From NCBI GenBank assembly GCA_964017235.1, contig OZ024936.1:90866537-90930536 (forward strand): a stretch of 64,000 nt of DNA, in the 5' to 3' direction. Every line of letters starts with the position of its first letter. The first letter of the stretch is position 1. Source of the stretch: Sabellastarte sp. h YS-2021 (Eukaryota > Annelida > Polychaeta > Sabellida > Sabellidae). The notes beneath the pieces were generated by a model. It worked only from the letters and a program-made list of their open reading frames with translations, ran no database searches and was not told the origin of the DNA. The position numbers were made by a program, and so were the translations under genes. Shown piece by piece: positions 48,930-60,620 of the stretch.

Positions 48930-51184
48930 CATAACCATAAGGAGACAAGTGTCATCTGGAAGTACTTGTGTTTCATTCAATTAAAAAGATATCAGGTGCA
49001 ACAATAAATCAATCATTCAATAAAAATGAAATATTGTATTGAAAATTTATTTCTTGAATCTGGCTACTGTTTTAAATGTATATACTTAGACTAAAATATA
49101 AGGTGTCAGTCCCTTGTGAACACATTTCTCAAATTATGTGGTGCCAGAATTTGGATACTCTTTACTGAAAAGAGATCAGGTCTTTCTGGTACAAACTTGC
49201 AATTCCTAATAAGCTGCGAGTCAATACATCTTCATAATGAACTTGTTTATTTCAAGAAACAAAATAGAAACATTCAGACAATGTTGGGTTGTGAATATTA
49301 TTCCTAAAATCATAGCAAAATGTAGTGCAAAAAGTACTAAAGAAAATCATATTCCTACCTTTAATGAAACTGAAGTATGCATTTTGTCTTTAGATCGACT
49401 TCTTGGCGACTACAATATCAAAAGCGTTTTTCCATAGGTATATATCTATCTGATGCGGACAAAATTATTAAAATTATAGGTAATTTTACAGAAAAATATT
49501 ATAATTGACTTTTTAGTTGGTCAATCTTTTATTCACTTTTGATTGTGTACAAAACAGAATCATAAAATAGTTATATACACACTGTTTCAGTATAGCATAA
49601 CCATATGAAGACTAGGGTCATCTGGAAGTACTTGTGTTTCATTCAATTAAAAATATATTAGGCGAAAATGATAAATTAATGAATCATTCAAAAAAATTGA
49701 GGTATTGAAAATTGATTTCTTACAGGCAGGTGCTGTTCCAAAATGTATATACTTAGACTTAAATACAATGTATCAGTCCCTTGTTAAGACATTTCTCAAA
49801 TTATAAGCTACCATAATTTGAATACTGTTGTCTGAATTTCATGAAAGTAAACATATTTTTAAAATCTGTTGTTATAACTTTTTAGAGTTTAAATTTAAAA
49901 GAGTTTCATTCCAACACAAATTAGCAATCACTAACAAATCATGTATCAATATATATCCAAAATTAACTTGTTTATTTCACAAAACAAAATAAAAAGAATC
50001 AAATAGTTTTGTGTCATGAACATTATTCCTAAAAATTCGATGTAAAAATGTACCAAGATAATCAATATCCTACTTTTAATGAATTTTTATTTAGGGTTTT
50101 ACGTCGCTTTCAACACTGTACATTTCATATCACAACGGGTAGTTGGAAGGGCAGAGGAGACCAGTACATAGAGTTCGCTAGGGTTGTGTACTGTAAACTG
50201 CCGACCAACAGCAAGCAACTAACAGTTTTCCCACTTAAGGCCGTGACGGGGATCAAACCCCGGCCCCACAGGTGGGAGGCAAGAGTGTTACCACTCTGCC
50301 ACCGTGGCCCCTTACCTTTAATGAAACCGAAGGATTAATTTTATCTCTAAATCTTCCTTATGGTGACTACAATATCAAAAGTGTTTTTGTATAGTATATA
50401 TATAACTGATGTGGACACAATTATTAATATTACCAACCCAAAAGAGCTAAATTTTACAGACAAAATATCATAATTGACTTTTTATTTGGTCAATATTTCA
50501 GTCACTTTGACTGTATACAAAACAAAAATGCTAAAATAGCTATATATACAATGTTTTAGTATAGCATAACCATATTCTAATCTAAACCTAATATACTACT
50601 TTGCAGGCTCAATAACTTCGACACAAAGGGGAACTCCGTGCACTAGTTAACAAAAATGTTTATCATAAAGAGAATCAAGTTCTGAACAAGGTCAGATTTC
50701 CAGAGTTATTAGTGCGACCAGATGGTAGCTGACTAAGTTTGGAAACTAGAGTTAAAGAGGTGGAAGTTAAGGAGTTTCCTAAATGATGTAACAGATGGGT
50801 TAGTTCTTATGTGGAAGGGAAAAGAGTTCCCCAAAGAATTGGGGCATAGTGACTGAAAGAATTACAAAAATGTTTGATTTATGATCTCTATGGTCAAAAG
50901 TTGCTGTACAAAGGAACCTAAGTTTAAAGGTGCTTATCCTTGTGTTTTTAGAAGAGGTGTAGGGTGAATTAATTCTCCTAGGCAATCTGACTGACCTTGG
51001 ATGAGAACTTTGTATGTAAAGAGGTCTATTTTAAATTGCATCCTGTATCTTTTCAGTTGAGGGTTAAAGTGTCAGAATTTTTAGGAACGGGTGACAACCC
51101 TGCAGAGTGAGTTTTTTATATGCTGCAATCTCCTTAACTCAAAATCATTGAGTGATATAAACAGAGAATTGAAATAGTCCAATT
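48930..51184. repeat. Array unit 15 (2,255 bp, diverged, with SINE)
   Basis: Enlarged by the SINE at 50084-50312. Many private substitutions. Confidence 0.9.
50084..50312 (-). mobile_element. tRNA-derived SINE in monomer B of unit 15
   Basis: Main family, minus orientation. Target duplication tacttttaatgaa (50071-50083) and tacctttaatgaa (50313-50325), 12 of 13 matching. It interrupts the most conserved block of the monomer. Independent of the SINEs in units 0 and 1. Confidence 0.95.
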
Positions 51185-53672
51185 CATAACCATATGGAGA
51201 CAAGGGTCATCTGGAAGTACATGTGTTTCATTCAATTAAAAAGATATCAGGTGCAACATTAAATCAATCATTCAATAAATATGAAATATTGTATTGAAAA
51301 TTTATTTCTTGAATCCGGCTACTATTCCAAAATGTATATACTTAGTCTAAAATATAAGGTGTCAGCCTTTGTTAACACATTTCTCAAATTATGTGATGCC
51401 AGAATTTGGATACTCTTTACTGAAAAGAGATCAGATCTTTCTGGTACAAACTAGCAATTCCTAATAAGCTGTGAATCAATACATCTTCATAATCAACTTG
51501 TTCATTTCAAGAAACAAAATAGAAACATTCAGACAGTGTTGGGTCATGAATATTATTCCTAAAATCATAGTAAAATGAAGTGCAAAAAGTACTAAAGAAA
51601 ATCATATTCCTACCTTTAATGAAACCGAAGTATGCATTTTGTCTCTCCATCGACTTCTTGGAGACTACAATATCAAAAGCATTTTTGTATAGGTACATAT
51701 CTAATTGACACGGACAAAATTATTAAAATTATAGGTAATTTTACAGAAAAGTATTATAATTGACTTTTTAGTTGGTCAATCTTTTATTCACTTTTGATTT
51801 TGTACAAAACAGAATCACAAATAGCTATATACACACTGTTTTAGTATAGCATAACCATATGAAGACTAGGGTCATCTGGAAGTACTTGTGTTTCATTCAA
51901 TTAAAAAGATATCAGGCAAAAATCATAAATTAATGAATCATTCAAAAAAATTGATGTATTGTATTGAAAATTGATTTCTTACAGGCAGTTGCTGTTCCAA
52001 AATGTATATACTTAGACTTAAATACAATGTATCAGTCCCTTGTCAACACATTTCTCAAATTATAAGCTACCATAATTTGAATACTGTTGCCTGAAGTAAA
52101 CATATTTTAAAATCTGTTGTTATAACTTTTTAGAGGTTAAATGTAATACAGTTTCATTCCAACACAAATTAGCAATTACTAATAAGTTTTGCATCAATAT
52201 ATATTCAAAATCAACTTCTTTATTTCACAAAATAAAATAAAAAGAATCAAATAGTTTTCTGTCATGAACATTATTCCTAAAATTTCGCTGCAAAAAAAGT
52301 ACCAAAGATAATCATTATCCTACCTTTAATGAAACCGAAGGATTTATTTTGTCTCTAAATCTTCCTTTTGGGGATTACAATATCAAGTGTTTTTGTATGG
52401 GTACATATGTAGCTGATGTGGACACAATTATTAATATTACCCACCAAAATAGGTGAATTTTACAGACAAAATATTATAATTGACTTTTCAGTTGGTCAAT
52501 ATTTCAGTCACTTTGACTGTATATAAAACAAAAATGATAAAATAGCAATATATACAATGTTTTAGTATAGCGTAACCATATTCTAATTAACACCTTATCT
52601 ACAACTTTGCAAGCTCAATATCTTCGAGACAAAGGGAACTCAGTGCAGTAGTTAACAAAAATTGATTCATAACTAGAATCAAGTGACCATCAAGGTCAAT
52701 GATCAAGAGTGATGAATGTGACCAGAGGGAAGGTGAATAAGTTTGGAAACTACAGTTAAAGACTTGGAATTTAACCATTTTGCCACTATATTTCTAATAT
52801 AAATAGTACTTTTACCCTGAATTTTCAATGCCTTTTTAAATGAAGTGACATTTCTTTGATAGATGTCATATTTGCAGATTACCATGACAAGACACCTGTG
52901 ATCCATATATACTGTGAAACTACACCAATACATCTTCAAACTGGCATATAGTTTTTGGTGTGTTACCATAGCAACAGTAAATTTTCCTTAGCAACCATGC
53001 AAATTCCTATAATTTTAAAGGTTTGAAAGAAAATTGTGAAATAATTTTTATTTTTATTAGATATACAGATTCATGTATAATAAACAACATAATTAGAGAA
53101 TTTATCAAACCTGCAACATAATATAGATACTTTTAGAACAAGAGTGTTTGACTAATTTAGTATTATCATAGTAACAAGAAAATTTCCTTAGCAACGAAAT
53201 ACATTTTAAGCTTCATAATGTTTTCAAACTGAAATTGTGTATTCACTGTAATTGTTATTGCTTATACTAAAATATTTGATAACATATTGCATTATATTTG
53301 ATGACATCAAATTGTAAATTTGATGACTTTTAGGTATGTGTTTAAATAATTTGCACTGGAATAGTAATTTATTTGCTGGGATATAAAGGATGTGTCACTA
53401 AAATGGTTTTAAATCTTTGAAAAAATCTTTACTGTGGATTAGTAAATTGTTTATTTACCTGGATTAAGTGACACAAATGACTTTGGATGTTCAAACAATT
53501 AAGACAGACTATAGTAAAATCATTTAGAACTTTGAATTAAAAATCTTATGGAAATGTTTGGTGGAAGTAATTACTGCAGTTAAGCAATCGTTACAATAAA
53601 AACTGATTTGTGAATTTAGTTCCACAATGCTTGTTTTGCAATCAATCAGTATCTGATTCATTGCACCTCTAA

Positions 53673-55177
53673 CTATTTCCAGAACTCCAATTTTGTGTGC
53701 CAGTCTTTCCAGCAGGTGGAGGATTTCTTAATGCATAAATAGACCTGACAACTGACTGATTCACATTTAAATGCTGTTTTTGAAACTTTTATTGCGGCAG
53801 TAAGGTCAGGATTTGTCTTTCAATATCTCTTGCACCCTTCTCTGACAACAGGAAACTGGTCATGTGCAGGCCGAAGTCTGGGCCTTGAAGCTGCAGACAG
53901 GGAAGGTCTTCCAGGTCTTTGTCTTGATGAAAAACCATCCACCAGCTGATGGGCAACATCTAAGCAGAATGAGCGGAAATCACGCTTGCATTTGTGTGGA
54001 GGATTGTGATCCACAAAGTGTCCTTCAATTATGTATGCGTTAAAGAGAGACCACATCAAGCATTTGTGAAATAAGTGGGTGTACCATTTATATTGTTTCC
54101 TGCTTTTATCCAAGGCTATGAATCTGTCATTCAAATCAAGCAAACTGTTGCAACAATTCCTGTGTTTGCGTAAACACGCCATTCACAATCACCTTTCTTC
54201 ATCTCAGATTTTGATCGCTTCAGGTCTTGTGGAAGGTCATTCCTGGTCACTATCACTGTCCCACAAGTTGCTAAGCCCACTTTTGAAAGGTAATAGGCCA
54301 GTAGAGGACTTGTGTACAATCTGTCAGTGTATATTTCGTACCCCTTGTCAAATAGTGGTTGAGCAAGTTCGATCATAACTCTTGAGCAAAGGCCAAAATG
54401 GGAATCGGCATCCTTTCCAGAGTAGACATTGAAGTTATAATTATATCCATTTGTTGCATCAGCTAATAAGAACACCTTTATCCCAAACATTACTGGCTTG
54501 TCTTTACAGTACTGTTTGAATCCTAATCGGATATGAAATGGAACCATACATTCATCCACACTCACCTGCTGGTGTGGAACATGCTGTACCTGGAACTTTT
54601 GTTGAAGATGCTGGAGTAGGAATCTTATTTTATACAACTTGTCATAATTTACATGTGTTTTTGGCAATGCGTCTTCTTCATTACAGAAGTGCAAATAACA
54701 GGATAGTAGTGTGAATCTATCTCTCTGAAAGACCTTCGTCAAACCAACAGCCTCCATTAGTGGTCACTTCGGAATACTGCTCCACAGTTCTTCAAGTCTG
54801 TCTTTGTACAGAACTTCTATCAGAATTTTGACTCCAACGTAGGCCCTAAGTTCCAGGTCAGTGATATCAAGGGTATTCTCTTTATTTTCATCACATGAAC
54901 ATTTGTAATTACTATTGGTAAAGTCTACAACAGAGTTCACTCGTTGATCATCGAAAAATAAATTGAAGTAATCAACTGCTTTATTGCCTGGGGGATTGGA
55001 CAAGGTTGGTCCTTGTAAAGATAAAGTAAATTGTAAAGAAATGAATTCACTGTTACAGTCTTCTTCATCATAAAGGTTTTCATTCTGTTCCCTACAAAGT
55101 CTGTCTTCATTTGATGTTTCAATTTCATATGTGTAATTGTCATCTAAAATTTCATCGTCCACAGTGTTTGATGCCAT
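53673..55177 (-). pseudogene. piggyBac transposase (DDE_Tnp_1_7 type), inactivated
   Basis: Cuts and pastes the element at TTAA through a DDD active site. Seen, minus strand: ATG at 55177, an acidic N-terminus, LELRAYVGVKILIEVLY, then an in-frame TGA at 54764-54766; QRDRFTLLSCYLHF; SVDECMVPF with catalytic Asp at 54554-54556; a DRLYTSPLLAYYL block with Asp at 54323-54325. Near 54140-54190 a frameshift and a deletion of perhaps 40-50 codons remove the segment before the third Asp. LLDLNDRF keeps that Asp (54135-54137), followed by RKQYKWYTHLFHKC and NAYII. A second in-frame TGA at 53820-53822 falls where a zinc-binding Cys is expected. The Cys-rich tail (AFKCESVSCQVYLC, CWKDWHTK) then continues in frame to a TAG at 53673. 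Clearly a dead copy. Confidence 0.93.
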
Positions 55178-56410
55178 TTTATCTAAAAGTACAAAGGTTA
55201 TTCTGACACATTGAAAAGAACATTAGCCATATATTGATGTAGATGTTTTATTTAAATAAAAAATGAAAGATGAAAAGAATTCAAACAAGCTGTAGAGCAG
55301 TGTGAGATAGAATCACAATCAAATTTCACCTTACAGGTAAATCTGTTTAATTTTTAAATAATTATTTAGAATACTGCATTTCTTTTTGAGCAAATAAATA
55401 CATTGGAATATACAGATATGTGCATTGCAAGCAATTATTAAAATGTAACCCCAAAAATATTGTTCTAACATCTGCTGATAATTAAACTTAGAACGTGTAA
55501 GGCACAATATTAAAACATGCAGGAGGATGTTGTGAACCTTCACCAGTAACAGACAGTAATGGTCTGTAATTATTTTGTTAACAAAACAGACAGAAGGATA
55601 GTGAGGCATCCATAATTTTATCTTCAATGACTTACACATATGCGGAAAGTTTGAATGAAATCATCAATAACTTTTAAGTAATTTTGTTGACAGACAGAAT
55701 GACAAAAAATAACCTAAAATGGGGTAGATAATTTATCAATACAGGATTTTCACTGATTGAAAGCAAAATTATGTAGCATCAGCTTGTTTGAAATTACACT
55801 TCCTATTTCAGTAGACTTTTTCTTGAATTTTACATCCTTGTTAAGTAATACTATGATATTAGTGTATTGAAGAAAATGTGTTATAGTTTTCAAAACAGAA
55901 CAGATTGAAAAACATTTCTTCAGTGAAATACTTCTGCAACCACCATGAGAAAGGCAACACACATGTTTCATTCCCATCATTCAACAAAAACTGGATTACA
56001 ACCAGTCTAGCCTCACACAGGGTGCTACCTAGAAGTCTCATCTTTTCAGAAACTATTGAAGTTTATTAAAACATATTCAGTAATTGCTATTAGGGATGCT
56101 AACACAAGCTTTCAGTTTTTGCTCAGGTTTAAAGTATTTAATAATTGTTCTCTTTATTATATAAAACAACCAGCAGGATATACTAATATCACAACTTACT
56201 TTCACATATTCTTTCAATTATGGAGATAATTCAGTGGTATTGTTTTACGAGTAATAATACAGCCTGCATGGCGAATCAATGAATATAAAGTTTTGACTAC
56301 AACAAAGTTGTTGGCTAGTACTACCCTTTTCTAACCACTCTTAATTTTTCTACTCAGTATGATAAAAAGTCAGAGAAAAAACATATTCATTGAAAGTATG
56401 TGTAATATTT

Positions 56411-56629
56411 CCCTGCATAAATTGGCTGCAGACATAACTTGGCTGCAGACATAACTTGGCCAGGTTATTCACATAGTCCAAACATAGAAACTAATGTTTG
56501 TACAATTGGCAAAACTCATAAGTCTCATTTCAATAGACCATTTAAGATAGCTATTGGCCAATAGATTTCAAGGTATGTTGAGATATAATGGTGGTGGCCA
56601 AGTTATGTCCACTGTCATTTTATGCAGGG
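56411..56629. mobile_element. MITE-like element inside piggyBac (219 bp)
   Basis: The left end ccctgcataaa...gacataacttggc is inverted at the right end as gccaagttatgtcc...ttttatgcaggg, about 34 bases with a few mismatches. The left arm contains a perfect 17-bp tandem duplication, ttggctgcagacataac, at 56422-56438 and 56439-56455. No clear target duplication. It could also be a long palindrome belonging to the piggyBac element itself. Confidence 0.55.
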
Positions 56630-57303
56630 AAGCAGTAACACCTTTAAAAATGTTAGGGATATTTGGGGATACACCCACTTTACCTTAATTGTTAAATAAA
56701 TGAGCATTTAGAAAGCAAAAATTTCTAAAGTCTTCAGAAGCCTGCATGTATACATGGTTTTTCAGTGTAAGCAGCTTTGTGGAGTGTTTTCAATATTTCA
56801 AGATTTTATCCTTATTTTAGGGTTGTAGTAAATTAACATATTTTATATTGAAACTAATCGTAAATTAAACTTCAGATAAGGTTTTAACTTGTTGATATCA
56901 AGTACACAATGTGGGTGGTGTATTAGTGCATATATTGTATGATATATATATCATTAAATTTGTGTTAATGTTGAAAGCAGTGTATTCAAGTTATAACTTA
57001 TATGGCTAAACTTAGATATTTCACTCTATATATTTTCTTTCTTAAAATGATCTGTTTAATTTAGCAGTTTATACAGATTAAATTTCTCTCACAATGTCAA
57101 AAAACTTGTATTTTGCCAATAAAATAAACCTCTGTTTTATACATAGAAGTAAAAGTAGTATCAAATATACCATGCTAGATTGTGTTCTGGAACGTAAAAA
57201 AACAAATTAGTATGTAAAAAGATGTTGTAAATACTTACAAACTGCAGTTTTCAATTCCCATGGAAATACATCCTGTTTTGGTGACATCATGCAGGCTGGA
57301 AAA

Positions 57304-57356
57304 AACGGCCTATCGTGGTGACTGCTAAAAGGCATCATAACGGCCTGTCGTGATGA
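57304..57356. repeat. Subterminal direct repeat at the piggyBac right end
   Basis: aacggcctatcgtggtga (57304-57321) and aacggcctgtcgtgatga (57339-57356) differ at two positions. They lie within 60 bases of the element end, a typical place for transposase-binding repeats. The left end shows no obvious copy. Confidence 0.6.
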
Positions 57357-57365
57357 AATGGTTAA

Positions 57366-57710
57366 GAAGTTTCCTAAATGATGTAATATATGGGCTAGTT
57401 CTTGTTTGGAAGGGAAAAGAGTTCCTCAAAGAACTGGGGCATAGTGACTGAAAGAATTACAAAAATGTTTGATTGATTTATGATCTCTATGGTCAAAATT
57501 TGGGGTATGAAGGAACCTAGGTTAAAAGGTACTTCTCCTTGTGTTTTAGAAGAGGTGTATGGGTGAATTAACTCTGAGATAAGATGGTTGCCTGTGGTTC
57601 AGAATTTTGTATGTAGTGAGGCCTATTTTAAATTGAGTTTTGGACCTGCTGCAATCTCCTTAGCTCAAAATCATTGAGTGATATAAACAGAGAATTGAAA
57701 TAGTCCAATT
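57366..57710 (-). repeat. LINE segment of unit 16 right of piggyBac (short form)
   Basis: Continues the RT C-terminal remnant and ends at caatt, followed by cataaccatat at 57711-57721, as in the array. Confidence 0.85.
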
Positions 57711-57721
57711 CATAACCATAT

Positions 57722-58151
57722 AGAGAGTGAGTTTTGGACCCACTGCAATGTCCTTAACTCAAAATGATTGAGTGATACAAACAGAGAATTGCAATAGTCC
57801 AAGCTGCGGCTCACCAAAGCATTTGCTAAGAGAACTGATGTTGTGAAGTCTAGAACTGGACAAATTCTGTATAGATCTCTAGCATGAACTCTGGTAGACT
57901 TTAAGACCTGTGACACATGGTCTGAGAGACTGAAATTAGAATTGAACACCTCCCCAAGGTTCTTGACACTTTGTGCTGGTGAGACCTGATTATCAAGTAT
58001 TTTAATTGGAAAGTGAGGAAGGAGTTGTTTACAGTTGTTTTTGGAGCCTATCAAAATGAACTCGGTTTTGTAGGGATTCGGTTTTAATTTGTTATCATGA
58101 AAGTTTGATTGTCATTTAGGCAGTTCTATAATGTTTGTACAGAGTGAAAAA
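57722..58151 (-). pseudogene. LINE reverse-transcriptase remnant (long form), partial
   Basis: Immediately after the short-form junction a second, longer LINE piece begins (gagtgagttttggaccc), partly repeating the preceding coding sequence. The minus-strand frame 58054-57710 reads IGSKNNCKQLLPHFPIKILD, SVKNLGEVFNSNFSLSDH, STRVHARDLYRI, SRSLDYCNSLFVSLNHFELR and TLQWVQNSL. These are standard blocks of the region after the RT catalytic centre in CR1/L2/Rex1-like non-LTR elements. 5'-truncated: nothing upstream of the NPYKT-type block remains. It ends near aataatatgaagacag, where monomer sequence resumes. Confidence 0.85.
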
Positions 58152-59557
58152 ATAATATGAAGACAGTGGTAATCTGGAAGGTATTGTGTTTCGTTCAATT
58201 AAAAGATATCAGGTGCAACAATACATCAAAATACAAAAAATTGATATATTGTATTGAAATGAATTTCTTGAATCCACCTACTGTTCCAAAATATATATAC
58301 TTAGACTTAAATATAAGGTATCAGTCCTTTGTTACCACATTTTTCAAATTGTATACTGCCAGAATTTGGATACTCTTCACTGAAAAGAGATCAGATATTT
58401 CTGATACAAACCAGCAATTCCTAAAAAGTTGCAGATTAATACATATTCATAATTAAATTGTTTATTTCCTGAAACAAAATAGAAAGATTGATACAGTTTT
58501 CTGTCGTGAATATTATTCCTAAAATCATATTAAAATGTGGTGCAAAAAGTACCAAAGAAAATCATATTCCTAACATTTATGAAACTGAAGTATGCATTTT
58601 GTCTCGAGATCTACTTCTTGGCGACTACAATATCAGAAGCGTTTTTATATAGGTACATATCTACCTGACATGGATAAAATTATTAAAATGACCCACAAAA
58701 ATTATGGGTAATTTTACAGACAAAATATTATAATTGACTTTTATGTTGGTCAATCTTTGATTCACTTTTGATTGTGTACAAAACGAAAAGATAAAATAGC
58801 AATATATACACTTTTTAGTACAACATAACCATATGAAAACAGAGTTAACTTGGAATTCAATTAAAACGATATGAGGGGCAATGATAAATCAATCAATGAT
58901 TCAAAGAAAAATTGATGTATTGTATTGAAAATTGATTTCTTACAGCCAGGTGCTGTTCTTAAATGTATATAATTAGAGTTAAGTAGAATGTATTAGTCCC
59001 TCGTTAACACATTGCTTAAATTATAAAGCTACCATAATTTGAATACTGTTTTCTGAACTTATTGAAAATAAACATATTTCTAAAAAGCTATGTCATAGCT
59101 TTTTAGAGTTTAACTGAAATACAGCTTCATTCCAAGACAAATTAGCAATTCTTAATAAGTGGTGCATTAATATATATTCATAATCAACTTGTTTATTTCA
59201 CAAAACAAAATGAAAAGATTCAAACAGTATTGTCATGAATATTATTCCTAAAAATGTGATGGAAAAAATACCAAACATAATCATATTCCTACCTTTAATG
59301 AAACCGAAGGATGCATTTTGTCTCTAAATCTTCCTTTTGACAACTACAATATCAAAAGTGTTTTGTATAGGTATATATGTGACTGATGTGGACACAATTA
59401 TTAAAATTACCCACAAAAATAATAGGTAAATTTTAGAGACAAAATATTGTAATTGTCTTTTTAGTTGATGAATCTTTCAGCCACTTTGACTACATTGAAG
59501 ACCAAAAAAATGCTAAAATAGCTACATATACAATGTTTTAGTATAGCATAACCATAT
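58152..59557. repeat. Diverged monomers A and B (right flank)
   Basis: Monomer A from atgaagacagtggtaatctgg to about 58840 and monomer B from ccatatgaaaacagag to cataaccatat at 59557. All landmark blocks are present with many substitutions. The next LINE begins at 59558. Confidence 0.85.
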
Positions 59558-60620
59558 TCTAATCTAAATCTTATCTACTGCTTTGTAGGTCCAAAAATTT
59601 TCAACACAAAGGGGAACTCATTTCTTATAGAAAAACGGTACATCAATTTTAGGATCAATTTTCAACCTAATATCACCATGATTTCTTTTTAATTTTGAAC
59701 ACCTAAACAAGATTTAGTGTTGATTATTTTTGTGAAATATGGCTACATGTGCACTGATGAACAAAAATTGTTTCCTGTAAGGAGAATCAAATGGCGGTCA
59801 AGGTAAGTGATCCAGAATTGTGAGTGAGCAGAGGGAAGGTGACTAAGTTGAGAAACTGAAGTTGAAGAGGTGGGATTTAAGGAGAGTCCTGAATGATACA
59901 ACAGATGGGCTAGTTCTTATTTGGAAGGAAAAAGACTTCCCACAGAAACTGGGGCATAGTAACTCAAAAAATTAAAAAAGTGTTTGATTGATTTATGAAC
60001 TCTATGGTCAAAATAGGGGATATGACGGAACCTAAGTTTGGGAGTTCTTCCCCTTTTGTTTCTAGAAGAGATGTAGGGGCGAATTAATTCTCCTAGTTAA
60101 GCTGGTTGACCTTGGTTGATAGCTTTGTATGTAATGAGGCCTATTTGAAATTGTATTCTGTATCTGACTGGTAGCCAGTGGAGTCTTTTCAGTTTAGGGA
60201 TAATGTGTGAGAATTTTGGGGAATGGGTGACAACCCTGCAGAGTGAGTTTTGGACCTGCTGCAATCTCCTTAACTCAAAATGATTGAATGATACAGAGAA
60301 TTGCAGTAGTCCAATCAGCTGCTCACCAAAGCATTTTCTAAGAGAACTGATGTTGTGAGGTTTAGAACTGGACAAATTCTGCAGAGGTCTCTAGCATGAA
60401 CTCTGGTAGACTTTAAGGCCTGTGATGCATGGTTTGAGAGAGTGAAATTAGAATCGAACACCTCCCCCAAGGTTCTTGACACTTTGTGCTGATGAGACCT
60501 GATTATCAAGTATATTGATTGGAAAGTGAGGAAGGAATTGTGTACAGTTGCTTTTGGAGCCTATCAAAATAAACTTGGTTTTGTAGGGATTCGGTTTTAA
60601 TTTGTTAACATGAAATTTGG
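59558..60620 (-). mobile_element. 5'-truncated CR1/L2-like LINE copy, long form
   Basis: The 3' end lies at 59558 after cataaccatat, with a ctaatctaaatct tail motif. A 3' UTR of about 285 bp precedes the ORF stop at 59843-59845. Coding remnant extends to about 60616. On the right it joins monomer sequence at about 60620, with part of monomer A missing. Confidence 0.85.
59843..60616 (-). pseudogene. LINE ORF2 C-terminus (reverse transcriptase), frameshifted
   Basis: Non-LTR retrotransposon polymerase remnant covering only the region after the catalytic domain. Minus-strand order: KLKPNPYKTKFILIGSK, then SAQSVKNLG, where an extra C in cctcccccaagg shifts the frame; VFDSNFTLSNHASQALKSTR; CRICPVLNLTTSVLL; VSFNHFELRRLQQVQNSLC; KFSHIIPKLKRLHWLPVRYR; QIGLITYKAINQGQPA; a degraded tail; and finally LLKSHLFNFSFST before the TAG. 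The 'RLDYCNSL' motif is damaged here but intact at 62610. The catalytic domain, endonuclease and ORF1 are absent. CR1/L2/Rex1-type by motif order; an exact clade needs alignment. Confidence 0.88.

Larger units (their letters stand above)
52771..57365 (-). mobile_element. piggyBac-family DNA transposon (4,587 bp) with TTAA duplication
   Basis: The element body is 52775-57361, with TTAA at 52771-52774 and 57362-57365. Intact units read ggaatttaaggagtttcc here. The left flank ends ggaaTTTAA-type and the right flank resumes TTAAgaagtttcc, so the target is known to the base. The ends start CCATTTTGCCACTA (left) and, reversed, CCATTTCATCACGA (right), 10 of 14 matching. The transposase is on minus (53673-55177). 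The rest is non-coding: 52775-53672 holds two related segments around ttttccttagcaac, and 55178-57361 is AT-rich and contains a MITE-like insert. Confidence 0.92.
20379..57710. repeat. Macrosatellite: 16 head-to-tail compound units of about 2.02 kb
   Basis: Each unit is monomer A (about 661 bp), monomer B (about 743 bp) and a minus-strand LINE fragment (about 617 bp). In unit 7 these are 32747-33407, 33408-34150 and 34151-34767. A and B are diverged copies of one monomer: both carry gtcatctggaagtacttg, aaaatgtatatacttagac, cctacctttaatgaaac and gctatatatacaatgttt-like blocks in the same order. A lacks about 80 bp found in B. Start-to-start spacing is 2016-2025 bp, apart from units enlarged by SINEs or piggyBac. 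Long open frames inside units are not supported as genes. The domain continues as faded copies on both sides (14.4-20.4 and 57.7-64 kb). Confidence 0.95.
51185..57710. repeat. Array unit 16, split by piggyBac
   Basis: Monomers A and B and the first part of the LINE segment lie at 51185-52774, with the remainder at 57366-57710. Without the element and one TTAA it would be about 1,935 bp. The last clear 2-kb-class unit. Confidence 0.85.

Noticed and set aside
50048-50338. 96-codon plus-strand frame
   Set aside because: It lies on the antisense strand of a SINE with a clear target duplication.
20379-52770. Regular repeats considered as a CRISPR-like or multi-exon gene array
   Set aside because: Units of 2 kb with no short repeat-spacer pattern, in a eukaryotic transposon context. 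The exon reading fails because most B copies have stops.
54079-54378. Plus-strand frame of 99 codons inside piggyBac
   Set aside because: Antisense shadow of the transposase, whose catalytic motifs are on minus.
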